Below, piece by piece: positions 16,639 through 25,629 of a stretch of 64,000 nt of DNA (position 1 is the first letter of the stretch; each line of letters begins with the position of its first letter). The notes under the pieces were generated by a model, which was given only the letters and a program-made list of their open reading frames with translations, was not told the origin of the DNA and did no database searches. The translations under genes were made by a program, and so were the position numbers. Origin of the DNA: Parvibaculum sp002684405 (GTDB lineage Bacteria > Pseudomonadota > Alphaproteobacteria > Parvibaculales > Parvibaculaceae); the NCBI GenBank assembly GCA_965140395.1, contig OZ223206.1, positions 124,001 through 188,000 of the forward strand, given 5' to 3'.

Positions 16639-17576
16639 CTCTCCGCTCCTCTTTCCTGCATGTCATGAGCCACCGAACTTATGCCGCTAGACAATTGCAC
16701 GGCCGCCGGGCCCGCCAGAACGATCAACAGGACAGGCATGAAAAACAGGATCATCACGATCGTGAGATGCGTCGCCTTCTTGCCCACGCTTTCGCGTGCC
16801 TGTGACATGCGAATATCGGAAAGATCGGCAGAGAACCGGCGCAGGGTCGACCCCAACTCGCCACCGGAAAGAAGCGCCTGTTTGATGATATTGGCGAAGT
16901 CCTGACCTTCATCGACACCCATCCGGTGTCCCATGCGGTCCAGAGCCACATCGTACGGCACGCCCGACTCCACATCGGCGATCAGGCGTTTCAGGACATA
17001 CCCCGTGACCGGCGCGGTTTTGGGGGCGACAACAGACAGATGTCTCAATGCCTGATCGACACTCACGCCCGCATCGAGCACCATCAGCATAATATCGAGT
17101 ACCGGCGGCATTTCCCGGCGCACTTTGGCTGCGCGACGCTCGGCCAAGACTTTCACGGCGATCAGCGCATAGCGATAAACGAGGTATCCGAAGAAGGCGC
17201 CGATGACGATCTGGATCGGGCCCAGCCCTCGTGTCGCCTGCAGCCAGAAGAACATCACAATCGTAAGCAGCACAGCGAACGCAAGACGCAGTGCCAGAAA
17301 GATGTAGGGCGCAGCCCCGGCAAAAAAGCCCGCCTGAACGATGAGGTCCCGGACCTCAGAGCTTACGCTTTCGCCTGCTATGCGACGGCCCAATTGTTCC
17401 AGAGACAAAAGAAGACGGTCGATGCCTGACCCTGCAAAGCCTTCCGTCTCGAACATTTCGCCGAACCGCATCGACACGGTCCGCTGTCGCAGCAGGATAA
17501 CGGCCGACAAGACAAGCGCCAGCCCGCCCGTCAGGGCCGCGGCTATCGCAATAATCCATGTCAGTCCGTCGAGCAT
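16635..17576 (-). CDS. tadC: TadC, inner-membrane platform protein
   Basis: A 313-residue type II secretion F-domain protein. It begins with a membrane helix (TWIIAIAAALTGGLALVLSAVILL), has two more around residues 90-140, a cytoplasmic F domain with RREMPPVLDIMLMVLDAGVSVDQALRHL, and a final membrane helix near the C-terminus. TadC pairs with TadB to form the platform that couples the ATPase to pilus growth. It follows tadB by eight bases and overlaps tadD by four. Confidence 0.92.
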   Translation of the reverse strand: MLDGLTWIIAIAAALTGGLALVLSAVILLRQRTVSMRFGEMFETEGFAGSGIDRLLLSLEQLGRRIAGESVSSEVRDLIVQAGFFAGAAPYIFLALRLAFAVLLTIVMFFWLQATRGLGPIQIVIGAFFGYLVYRYALIAVKVLAERRAAKVRREMPPVLDIMLMVLDAGVSVDQALRHLSVVAPKTAPVTGYVLKRLIADVESGVPYDVALDRMGHRMGVDEGQDFANIIKQALLSGGELGSTLRRFSADLSDIRMSQARESVGKKATHLTIVMILFFMPVLLIVLAGPAAVQLSSGISSVAHDMQERGAER

Positions 17577-17584
17577 CGCTTCCC

Positions 17585-18511
17585 TCAGTAGGACGTTTTC
17601 ACAACAGTGCGCATCAGGATGCCACCGATGATCTGAGACGATACGCAGTAAATCATGAGCAAGCGGCCGGTGGGATCGTGCAAGAACCAGCCGACATAAT
17701 CCTCATTGTCGATCATCACCAATGATGCAACTGCCATCGGCAACAGGGCCAGCACCCATGCGCTGGAGCGGATCTGCGCGGTATTCACACGCACTTCCCG
17801 TTCCACCGCCGAGCGACGACGAATGTTTTCGATCAGATTGGCAATGATCTGTGTGATGGAACCGCCGAAACGAAGATTGGTTTCAATCGCCGTTGCAAAG
17901 AGACGTATCTCATAGACTTCCAATTCATCGGCAAGTTGAGACATGCTTTCACCAACGCCTGCGCCATTGGCGATACGCCTCATGGTCGGCGTGAATACTT
18001 CAGCCAGGACCGGCGAAGAAGATGCCGTCGCACGGTTGAGGGCAACCGGCAGACTGTTGCCGACGATCAGCAGCTGCCGAACCCGATCAAAATATCCGAG
18101 CATGGCACCACTGACGGCATTCATTCGCTTGCGTGCAAGGTGGTCGACGACAGCGAGAGCAACCAGTATCGCAGTGAGCGTGATCAGTACCGTTATCGCA
18201 AAGCCGAACCAGCTCACGAGACCAAGTAGAATGGCCAGGCTGAAAAAACCGAGCACGCCCGTATTTATCGGTTCGATCTCAATACCGGCCTGGAAGAGAC
18301 GACGCCTCAGCCAAACGGGCAGCCACCGCTCTATCGTGTCATCCTGTTCCTCATCGCGCGATGCGGCCATGGCGGCGGCCCGCTCCGTGCTGAGGAGACC
18401 GGTAAGCTTCCTTTCCACGGCCATATCGTCGCGCTGCCTGTACACGGCAAGCGCCAGCAACGCAGCAATCCCGATACATATCAGTGCGAAGATGAAGCCG
18501 ATAAACGCCAT
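17585..18511 (-). CDS. tadB: TadB, inner-membrane platform protein
   Basis: A 308-residue protein with membrane helices at about residues 1-22, 95-130 and near the C-terminus, and a type II secretion F domain with YFDRVRQLLIVGNSLPVALNRAT and IRLFATAIETNLRFGGSITQIIANL. It is the partner of TadC in the Flp platform. It begins three bases after the cpaF stop codon. Confidence 0.92.
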   Translation of the reverse strand: MAFIGFIFALICIGIAALLALAVYRQRDDMAVERKLTGLLSTERAAAMAASRDEEQDDTIERWLPVWLRRRLFQAGIEIEPINTGVLGFFSLAILLGLVSWFGFAITVLITLTAILVALAVVDHLARKRMNAVSGAMLGYFDRVRQLLIVGNSLPVALNRATASSSPVLAEVFTPTMRRIANGAGVGESMSQLADELEVYEIRLFATAIETNLRFGGSITQIIANLIENIRRRSAVEREVRVNTAQIRSSAWVLALLPMAVASLVMIDNEDYVGWFLHDPTGRLLMIYCVSSQIIGGILMRTVVKTSY

Positions 18512-18514
18512 ATG

Positions 18515-19747
18515 CTAGACCACCCTCTTCCTGCCCCGGTCGGCGCCATTTGTGAACACCTCCCTGAGCGAATAGGTCGGACCTTCCATGCCGACCACCT
18601 CGCAAATCGATGCGATTTCGCGAACGCCGTCTGTACGGCGGGAAATATGAACAACGATGTCGATAGCACCCGAGATGAAGCGGCGAACGGCCTGCAAATC
18701 CGACGAGAAGCCGTAAAGGCCCATCAGCATCTCGAGCCGTTCCAGCGCATCGCGCGGCGCATTGGCATGGAGGGTTGCCATGGATCCGTCATGCCCGGTG
18801 CCCATGGCCTGCAGCATTTCGATAGCTTCGCTGGACCGGACCTCGCCGAGAATGATGCGGTCGGGGCGCATACGCAGCGCGTTGCGCAGAAGATCCCGCG
18901 AGCTGACCTCCGAGCCGCCATCCGGCGTGGACGGTCGCGTTTCCAGCCGCACCACATGCGCCTGCTGGAGCTGAAGCTCCGCGGCGTCTTCGATGGTCAC
19001 AAGTCGTTCCTTCAGCCCGATGTAAGAGCTCAGGACGTTCAGCAGCGTTGTCTTACCCGAACCCGTGCCGCCGCAAATGAGGATGTTTTGCTTGTTGCGA
19101 ACGGCACTGGTGAGGAAATCGAGCATTTCCCGCGTCAGGCTTCCCCCGCGCACGAGGTCGTCGCCGGTAAGCGGCACGCGCTTGAACTTGCGGATCGACA
19201 CCACAGGCCCGTCAAGTGCGACGGGGGGAATGATGACATTGACGCGCGAGCCATCAGGCAGGCGGCCGTCGACATAGGGCGAGCCTTCGTCCACGCGCCG
19301 GCCGATCGGGCTCACGATGCGCTGAATGACATTCATCAAATGCGTGGTATCGCGGAAGCGCGTATTCACCGGCTCCAGCTCGCCCTTGCGCTCCACATAG
19401 ATGCGATTGGGACCGTTGACGATCACGTCGTCGACTTCCGGATCGTTCAGCAGGGGCTGCAATGGCCCGAAGCCGGTGATCTCGTTCTGCACATCCTCGA
19501 TGAGTTGAGCGCGCTCGCGCATATTGAGAGCGATGCCGCGCGACATCAGGACAACGGAGATGGCACGGGCGATCTCATCCTGCAGAACTGCTGTGGGCAG
19601 TGCCTCGCCTTCAACACCCTGCTGCTCGAGATATTCGAGCGTCAGATCGAATACGCGGAACTTGATTTCCTGGTACCGGTCGGAAACACCGATATCGTTC
19701 GATGAAGCTTCAGGCCCACGCAGATATGGCTGCATCCCGTACTTCAT
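18515..19747 (-). CDS. cpaF: CpaF/TadA secretion ATPase
   Basis: A 410-residue VirB11/GspE-like ATPase that drives pilin assembly. Landmarks are VNGPNRIYVERKG in the N-terminal domain, the Walker A motif CGGTGSGKTTLLN, the Asp box TIEDAAELQL, the Walker B region RPDRIILGEVRSSEA, and the His box MGTGHDGSMATLHANAP. Length and order are those of the CpaF/TadA family. It lies between cpaE and tadB with gaps of only three bases. Confidence 0.95.
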   Translation of the reverse strand: MKYGMQPYLRGPEASSNDIGVSDRYQEIKFRVFDLTLEYLEQQGVEGEALPTAVLQDEIARAISVVLMSRGIALNMRERAQLIEDVQNEITGFGPLQPLLNDPEVDDVIVNGPNRIYVERKGELEPVNTRFRDTTHLMNVIQRIVSPIGRRVDEGSPYVDGRLPDGSRVNVIIPPVALDGPVVSIRKFKRVPLTGDDLVRGGSLTREMLDFLTSAVRNKQNILICGGTGSGKTTLLNVLSSYIGLKERLVTIEDAAELQLQQAHVVRLETRPSTPDGGSEVSSRDLLRNALRMRPDRIILGEVRSSEAIEMLQAMGTGHDGSMATLHANAPRDALERLEMLMGLYGFSSDLQAVRRFISGAIDIVVHISRRTDGVREIASICEVVGMEGPTYSLREVFTNGADRGRKRVV

Positions 19748-19750
19748 GTC

Positions 19751-20944
19751 TTATCCCAACAACTTCGAGGCCCAGGCCAGCAAGGGCTGGCTGGCGGTTC
19801 TTGCGTCTTCCCGCCCTGAAATCAGGGAAAGGGATTCAAGATAATCTTCCAGTTCCTCTGTATAGGAAGAGCGACCGGACACGGAGAGCGGCACACCGCT
19901 GTTCAACGCTTCCGTCATGCTGTCCCAGCTTGTGCGCAGCCGGATCGCGCGCTGCGCATTGGTCGCCTGACGGATCGCCTCGAACTGCGGCACCATCGTT
20001 CCAGAGTATTCGTGAACGGCGAGCATGGGCTCGGTGCCCGACGGCCGAACGGATTTCAGCAAGGCGATAATCTCCGCTGCCGCCTTGACCGAAGAGAACC
20101 GCTGATTGCAGGGCACGATCATCTCGGCATCCTCGCCGGGCAGCCGCAAAACATCTTCCCGCCGCGAGAACGGTCCGAAGGCAATCACCACGACCTTATA
20201 GAGCGACCGCAGCACTTCCAGCGCCGCACCGAGGTCCTGAGCATCGAGGAACCATTCTTCCGTATCGCCATGAACGGCAAGCGGCAGAACGTAAAGCCCC
20301 GTTCTCGGACACTGCGCCAGCGCGGAGTCGAGAAGTGTGCGGTCAAGCCGGGACATTTCCCTCACCGCGTCCTTGATGAGGAAAGGCAAATCCATATTGA
20401 GGGCAATGCCGGCATCGCTGGCCGGGAGCGACAGATCGACCAGCAGGACACCGTCCTGCGGCTGCCTTTCGGCGATCAGGGAAGCCAAATTGACGGCCAG
20501 ATCACGGTCCTCGTCGCCGGAGCCTCCCGACATGACCGCAACAAAGCGGGCACTGGTATCGCGGCGCGCGCGAACATTCGCTGCGATGTGGCGCTGGACG
20601 ACACTCAACACCTCGTCGTCAGGCGCATCGCGGTCAATAAAATCACTCGCGCCCGCCCGCATGGCCGTAAGGATAAGTTGGGCGCCAGCCTCGTTCCCGA
20701 TCACCAGATAGGGAAGGTCGGGGAACCATTGCCGCACGGAGGAGAGGCGCTCGTAGGCCGTGCTTGCACCCATACGAAAATCGCTGTCGGCGATCACACA
20801 ATCGGGCGCAAACTGAGCCGCCACATCCTGAACCGCATCGGTAGACGGATCGCTGCGCATGACGGTGGCAATCGACGTCAACGCCCGTCTCAGCTGCTCG
20901 CCAAGCTCACCCTCACCCGAAATCAACAATACACGGTACGTCAC
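19751..20944 (-). CDS. cpaE: CpaE/TadZ-like pilus localisation protein with a degenerate Walker A
   Basis: A 397-residue protein. The first about 120 residues are receiver-like (PDCVIADSDFRMGASTAYERLSSVRQWFPDLPYLVIG) and the rest is a MinD/ParA-type ATPase fold. The usual deviant Walker A, KGGxGKT, is replaced by SGGSGDEDRDLAVNLA, which lacks the invariant lysine and threonine, while VLLVDLSLPASD keeps the second Asp region. TadZ proteins place the pilus machine at the cell pole; some members have lost ATPase motifs. It sits four bases after cpaC and three before cpaF. Confidence 0.85.
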   Translation of the reverse strand: MTYRVLLISGEGELGEQLRRALTSIATVMRSDPSTDAVQDVAAQFAPDCVIADSDFRMGASTAYERLSSVRQWFPDLPYLVIGNEAGAQLILTAMRAGASDFIDRDAPDDEVLSVVQRHIAANVRARRDTSARFVAVMSGGSGDEDRDLAVNLASLIAERQPQDGVLLVDLSLPASDAGIALNMDLPFLIKDAVREMSRLDRTLLDSALAQCPRTGLYVLPLAVHGDTEEWFLDAQDLGAALEVLRSLYKVVVIAFGPFSRREDVLRLPGEDAEMIVPCNQRFSSVKAAAEIIALLKSVRPSGTEPMLAVHEYSGTMVPQFEAIRQATNAQRAIRLRTSWDSMTEALNSGVPLSVSGRSSYTEELEDYLESLSLISGREDARTASQPLLAWASKLLG

Positions 20945-20948
20945 CCAC

Positions 20949-22319
20949 TCACCTCATCAGCCCGTGCTTCACAATATGGTCGTCAAGCGTCGTCGTATTG
21001 AGCAGCCGCTGCTCAAGAGAAGGATCGTAAGGCGGCACGCCCTCGCCCGGCAGTTTCGGCATGGTTCCCGCCTCCATGGGCGAAACAAGCCGCGGCGTGG
21101 CGACGATGATCAGTTCCTGCCGTTCGCGCGAATTCTGCGTGGTGCGGAAAAACTGGCCGATAATCGGCAAGTCGCCCAATCCCGGTACCTTGTCTTCCAC
21201 ATTCGTCGAAGAGCTGTACATCAGTCCCGCGAGCACGAAGCTCTGCCCGTCGCCCAGTTCGATCGTCGTGCGCGTGGAGCGCGACCGGAGAGCCGGGATA
21301 CGAAACCCCTGGATCTCAACGCCGTTGGAATAGTCGAGCTCGCTCACTTCCGGCGCGACCTTGAGCACGATGCGGTCATTGTCGAGAACCGTCGCGTTGA
21401 CGCCGAGCTGCACACCGAAGCGCTTGTATTCGATCGTGACGGTGTTGTTGCCGGATCCGGACTGGGGAACCGGTATCGGAATTTCACCGCCTGCAAGGAA
21501 ATCGGCCTCCTCTCCGCTTCGCACGAGAAGCGTAGGCTCGGCCAGCATCTGCGCGAGATTGGCGCTGTCCAGTGCACTGATGACACCGAAAAGATCGCCG
21601 TTGCTTCCAGACAGAAAAAGGTTGAAAGCCTGCGACAGAGGGAGCCCCGCCGTCACCGAAACGCCCCGCGTACCCACTGAATATGATTCGACCGTGTTGG
21701 GTACGGTCGAGGCAAACTGGAAATCATTGCCCAATGTCTGGAAATTGATTCCCAAAGCCTTCAGCGTATTCACCGACACGGCTGCAAAACGGATCTGCAC
21801 CGCGACCATCCGGCGATCGGCCACTTGGATCTGGTTGTCCGCGTCCTTTCCCAGATAGGTTTTTGCAAGGCTAGCGGCGCGCTGACGATCGTCGAGGCTG
21901 TAAACCTGACCTTTCAGCGCCACCCCCTCGCCGCCCTGCACGACGCGCACACCGGAGAGACGCTTGTCCTTTTTCAGGGCGCCCTGCAGATCGCCGGTAT
22001 CGGCTCCTACGCGAATGCTGTAAGCGCCGCTCTTCCCAGAGTCAGAATACCAGACCGTCAGATCGGTTTTGCCCGGCGCCTTGCCGAGCACGCGAAGCTG
22101 TTTGGAGGACAGGACCTGAACCTGCGCCACTTTCGGATTGCCGAGAGCGACACGTTCGACGCTTTGCGCGAGGTTGAGTATCTTCTGACCGCCCAGCGGC
22201 ACATTCACCGGCGTCGCCGCATCGGCGTTTCCCGCGCCGACGAGCGCGAAGACGACGAGTGTCGCCAACACACGCAACGCCCTGACGCCTATCATTTCCG
22301 CAATCGCCCAATGCCGCAT
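20949..22319 (-). CDS. cpaC: CpaC/RcpA secretin
   Basis: A 456-residue outer-membrane secretin of the Flp pilus. After a signal sequence (to about ADAATP) comes the pilus-type N-domain (VPLGGQKILNLAQSVERVALGNPKVAQVQVLSSKQLRVLGKAPGKTDLTVW), a BON-like region, and the secretin barrel with EPTLLVRSGEEADFLAGGEIPIPVPQ, VEDKVPGLGDLPIIGQFFRT and QELIIVATPRLV. The ATG at 22319 has GGGAG about ten bases upstream; an ATG at 22295 is also possible, so the exact start is uncertain. It follows cpaB closely. Confidence 0.92.
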   Translation of the reverse strand: MRHWAIAEMIGVRALRVLATLVVFALVGAGNADAATPVNVPLGGQKILNLAQSVERVALGNPKVAQVQVLSSKQLRVLGKAPGKTDLTVWYSDSGKSGAYSIRVGADTGDLQGALKKDKRLSGVRVVQGGEGVALKGQVYSLDDRQRAASLAKTYLGKDADNQIQVADRRMVAVQIRFAAVSVNTLKALGINFQTLGNDFQFASTVPNTVESYSVGTRGVSVTAGLPLSQAFNLFLSGSNGDLFGVISALDSANLAQMLAEPTLLVRSGEEADFLAGGEIPIPVPQSGSGNNTVTIEYKRFGVQLGVNATVLDNDRIVLKVAPEVSELDYSNGVEIQGFRIPALRSRSTRTTIELGDGQSFVLAGLMYSSSTNVEDKVPGLGDLPIIGQFFRTTQNSRERQELIIVATPRLVSPMEAGTMPKLPGEGVPPYDPSLEQRLLNTTTLDDHIVKHGLMR

Positions 22320-22338
22320 AATGGCCAGCACTCCCGCC

Positions 22339-23229
22339 TCACTTCTCTGTATAGATCGTGGTCTGCGCCGAGCCGGACAGGACTTCCACCCTGTGGCCGC
22401 TCTGGCGCTTCGTGGAATCGTCCCCCGCCAAACCCTCTCCCGAGGACGGCTGCATATCGCTCAGATCGATCAACCGGGCTTCCGCGACCTTGTCGTCGCC
22501 TGGTTTCCGGATAGCGAGCGACAGTTCGCCCAAGCGCTGTGCAAGCGCCAAGCGGGCGACCTGATCCGGGCTTGCCGCAAGCGCTATGGTGCGCGCGCCA
22601 AGTTCCGCTTCTGCACCGGATGTGCTGAGCTTCTGCCCGACGGCAAGTACCTGGATATTCTGAAGAAGAAGAGCCGCGCGGCTCCTGTCTGCAGATTTTT
22701 CGCCCGCGACCTGCTGCTGCGCAAAGATATTGCCCGGCAAGGTGACATAGATGTCCGCCCGATCGCCGACTTTCAGAAAGCCGCCAAGAATGTCGTCCTC
22801 GGTCACGTTGATCGAATAGGCGCGAAAACCATCCGGCACGAGCGCAGCAAGCCCCGCGGCTGCAAGATCGTTCCCGAGCGCCTTGGACATCAAAATTTGT
22901 CCGGTGGCGATATCCGCCTGCGCGACATGACCGACAACATCTACATCGGCTGCAATCGCTCCCTCCGGCGCGGGTGCCTCGACACGCGTCGTCGATACAT
23001 CTTCCGCAGCAAGCTTGTGCCCACGCCGAATATCACGGGCCGCGGTCTGAATTTCGACTGTCTTGATCTGTTCGGATTGCTGGGCGGGCTGCGAGGGCAC
23101 ACGCGCCGCCTGTTGCGCGTCGCGGCCGGTCAGGCTGATCCAGATGAGGACCAGCGCCGCGACAAGAAGTGCCGCGCCAACACCGAGCAACACAACCGGA
23201 TTACGCAATACCCGCTGATCCAGCGCCAT
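22339..23229 (-). CDS. cpaB: CpaB/RcpC pilus assembly protein
   Basis: A 296-residue protein with one N-terminal membrane helix (VVLLGVGAALLVAALVLIWISL), a SAF-type domain (ARDIRRGHKLAAEDVSTTRVEAP, ADIATGQILMSKALG), and the RcpC domain (YSINVTEDDILGGFLKVGDRADIYVT). It is the first assembly gene and works with the secretin in the periplasm. GGGGAG lies six bases before the ATG at 23229. The usual neighbouring prepilin peptidase gene (cpaA/tadV) is absent from the window. Confidence 0.92.
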   Translation of the reverse strand: MALDQRVLRNPVVLLGVGAALLVAALVLIWISLTGRDAQQAARVPSQPAQQSEQIKTVEIQTAARDIRRGHKLAAEDVSTTRVEAPAPEGAIAADVDVVGHVAQADIATGQILMSKALGNDLAAAGLAALVPDGFRAYSINVTEDDILGGFLKVGDRADIYVTLPGNIFAQQQVAGEKSADRSRAALLLQNIQVLAVGQKLSTSGAEAELGARTIALAASPDQVARLALAQRLGELSLAIRKPGDDKVAEARLIDLSDMQPSSGEGLAGDDSTKRQSGHRVEVLSGSAQTTIYTEK

Positions 23230-23506
23230 CGAACTCCCCTTCTGCAGTCCTTGCTGCAGCTCCCGTAACTACCGCCCGAAAAGCACGGATATTCCACCCT
23301 CCGCGCTCCGAACCCACCTGGCCGACTTTCTCCGTAACGCCCTGCAAGATCTTGCTGAGACAGTTCCGGTGAATCGATTTAACAACATCATTCGTTAATT
23401 CTAACTTGTATTCATCAACTAATTTTTCCCACACGAGTATTGCGGGTATTCCCTGCGGCAGAGGAACAACTGCACAGACCCTTTCGGCGTCATGGTTATT
23501 CTTCAT
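23201..23506 (-). CDS. Possible small hypothetical gene upstream of cpaB
   Basis: An open frame of 101 codons from the ATG at 23506 ends inside the cpaB start (29-base overlap). The predicted product (MKNNHDAERVCAVVPLPQG...) has no recognised domain, signal peptide or membrane segment. Codon use in its first half is AT-rich (TTA, GAA, ATA) and unlike the pilus genes. The ribosome site GGGGAG is only two bases from the ATG. It could be a minor acquired gene or simply leader sequence of the pilus operon. Confidence 0.3.
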   Translation of the reverse strand: MKNNHDAERVCAVVPLPQGIPAILVWEKLVDEYKLELTNDVVKSIHRNCLSKILQGVTEKVGQVGSERGGWNIRAFRAVVTGAAARTAEGEFDGAGSAGIA

Positions 23507-23831
23507 ATCTCCCCGAAAACAGGGTTCTTTTGCTCTGCACAAAGAGTAGTCTTTCAAGAACTCTACATTTCTGACTTTTTGTCGGCTCGACATAACCCTT
23601 ACGCCGACATGGAGAACTTCTCCAGCAGTTGGACAAAGCGTATCACTTCACCGACATTTTTCGACGCTGCGAGAATCATTTCTACTAAGTACGCACACAC
23701 GCTCGCGCAAAGGGGCGATCGCGCACATTACTCTTCTTAAACGGAAATCAGGTTCGACTACGGTTGTGGTACTCGTCGTCAATCGGACAAGTATCACGCC
23801 GGCACAGGACGGCAATATGGGGTGGAGGGAC
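23507..23831. other. Divergent promoter region between the pilus operon and tpsB-like gene
   Basis: About 325 AT-richer bases without a convincing gene. It should hold promoters for cpaB on the minus strand and the TpsB-like gene on the plus strand. CTAAGTACGCACACACGCTC at 23685-23704 resembles a CA-rich stretch upstream of lipoprotein copy B. No other structure was found. Confidence 0.4.
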
Positions 23832-25508
23832 ATGACAAATCGCAGTCGGGCTTTACTTATCGCGACATCGACGGTCGCACTGATTTCACATCCTGTTCTG
23901 GCTGCGGCCCCGAATGTCCAGACCGCTCCTTCTCCTGGAACGGTGCTGACACCGCCGGAGCCTGCCCCCGACCTTCCGAAGCGGGAAGTTCCCAAGCTGC
24001 AGGAACAACTCAATCTTCCCGACGGGTCTTCCCGGGTGCTCAATTTCCGGTTCTCGGCCGTGCGCATCGCAGGCAATAAGGTCATCGACGCCAAGGAGAT
24101 CGCCGCGAAGTTCGACGGCCTGCTCGACAAGCAGATCACCTCCGCCGATCTGCGCGCCTCGCTCGATGCAGTCAACAAGCTCTATGCCGACAACGGGTAT
24201 GCGCTCGGCCGCGCCTATATTCCTGTCCAGGTTGTGCGCGGCGGAACGCTCATCGTGCGTGTCGTCGAAGGCTATATCGGCAAGGTTTCGATCGACACGG
24301 ACAATGACCGATTGCGCCACACCATCGAACGATTCAGCAACCGGATCACGGCGGAACGGCCTCTTACGGTCGATACGCTGCAGCGCTACCTTCTTCTCAT
24401 AAACGAAATACCGGGCCTGAAAATCGGCGGACGCCTGACGGCCATGAATGTCTATACCGGTTCGGCGACGCTGACGCTAACCACCGATTACGAACTCGTT
24501 TCGGCTTCCACCGCGCTCGACAATCGTTCCAATCTCGAAGACCTGCCTTTTGCGACCTATGTCACAGGCATGGTCAACAACGCGTTCGGCTCTGGCGATC
24601 AGCTGTCGGTGACGACGCTCGTTTCACCCGAGCTCGACAAACAGCAATATTATCGCGCCGCAGCGTCCACCTTTATCGGTACCGACGGGTTGCGCGCCAC
24701 GCTCGGCGCGTCCTACGCGCGTTCGCTGTCTCCCGACATACCTGCGCCGAACAAACTCGTCAGCAAAAGCAACCAGTTTGACTTCCAGCTGAGCTACCCG
24801 CTGATCCGCGCGGTCAATCAAACGCTCCGGCTGGAGACCGGCGGTTACTACACGACGTCGAAGAATATCCTGAACGGCATTTCTTTCAGTGAGGATGCGA
24901 TCCGCGCTGTCTATGCAGGCGCGCAATATACGGGACGCGTCGGTGAGAGCGTCACGGTCGGAGGTTCGTTCCGCATGACGCAAGGCCTGTCCATATTCGG
25001 CGCAGGCCCCGACAACAAGCTGCATTCGCGCCTGGGCGCCGTGCCGAACTTCACCAAATTCTATGGCAATGCGACGCTCATCTATGCTGCCACCGAAAAA
25101 CTTCTTCTTACGCTGAAGGCCGCGGGGCAATACAGTCCGGATTCACTCTACAGTTCCGAAGAGATCAGCTTCGGCGGCGCGCAGTTCGGCCGCGGCTATG
25201 ACACATCCGAAGTCAGCGGCGACAGCGGCTACGGTCTTTCCGCCCAGGCGGGGTATCGTTTCGACGTCGACATGCTGGGCGGCTGGTCGCTGACGCCCTA
25301 CACCTTCATCGACCATTCCCGCGTCTTCAACCAGAAGGTGGATCTGCAGGGCGACGCGAAGCTGCTCTCGACCGGCGTGGGGCTGAATGCCTCCAACAGG
25401 AAGTGGCTGTCTCTCGGCGTCGAAATGGACAAGCCCATCAACCGGAATGTCACATCCAAGGGCAACAAGGACCCGCGCCTCTTCGTGTCGGCCGAAGTCA
25501 GGTTCTGA
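23832..25508 (+). CDS. TpsB-like outer-membrane transporter (ShlB/FhaC/HecB family)
   Basis: A 558-residue two-partner-secretion-type barrel. A signal peptide (to about LAAAP) is followed by a proline-rich linker, a POTRA domain (FRFSAVRIAGNKVIDAKEIAAKFDGLL), a second POTRA (ADNGYALGRAYIPVQVVRGGTLIVRVVEGYIGKV) and a ShlB/BamA-like barrel. FGRGYDTSEVSGDSG is the conserved loop-6 motif and the chain ends in Phe as barrels do. The ATG at 23832 follows GGAGGGAC. These proteins export a large TpsA passenger, but none is encoded nearby. The convergent neighbour is a repeat lipoprotein. Either the passenger is elsewhere or this barrel serves another surface protein. Confidence 0.9.
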   Translation: MTNRSRALLIATSTVALISHPVLAAAPNVQTAPSPGTVLTPPEPAPDLPKREVPKLQEQLNLPDGSSRVLNFRFSAVRIAGNKVIDAKEIAAKFDGLLDKQITSADLRASLDAVNKLYADNGYALGRAYIPVQVVRGGTLIVRVVEGYIGKVSIDTDNDRLRHTIERFSNRITAERPLTVDTLQRYLLLINEIPGLKIGGRLTAMNVYTGSATLTLTTDYELVSASTALDNRSNLEDLPFATYVTGMVNNAFGSGDQLSVTTLVSPELDKQQYYRAAASTFIGTDGLRATLGASYARSLSPDIPAPNKLVSKSNQFDFQLSYPLIRAVNQTLRLETGGYYTTSKNILNGISFSEDAIRAVYAGAQYTGRVGESVTVGGSFRMTQGLSIFGAGPDNKLHSRLGAVPNFTKFYGNATLIYAATEKLLLTLKAAGQYSPDSLYSSEEISFGGAQFGRGYDTSEVSGDSGYGLSAQAGYRFDVDMLGGWSLTPYTFIDHSRVFNQKVDLQGDAKLLSTGVGLNASNRKWLSLGVEMDKPINRNVTSKGNKDPRLFVSAEVRF

Positions 25509-25549
25509 CCTCGACACTTAAGGTGCAGGGTCACGGTACCCGGCAATTA

Positions 25550-25578
25550 AAAAGGGCCCCGCATACCGGGGCCCTTTT
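25550..25578. terminator. Bidirectional terminator
   Basis: AAAAGGGCCCCG (25550-25561) and its inverse complement (25567-25578) give a 12-bp stem with a five-base loop, with A and T tails on both sides. It lies between the converging TpsB-like gene and lipoprotein copy C and can serve both. Confidence 0.88.
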
Positions 25579-25629
25579 CTTTTGGATCGTTGTTGCTGCC
25601 GTTCTCGAACGGGGCTTTTGCGACGGCGA

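Noticed and set aside
23492..23740. 82-codon plus-strand frame in the divergent promoter region
   Set aside because: Composition is not gene-like for this genome, with no ribosome site and no domain; the stretch is better explained as promoter DNA.
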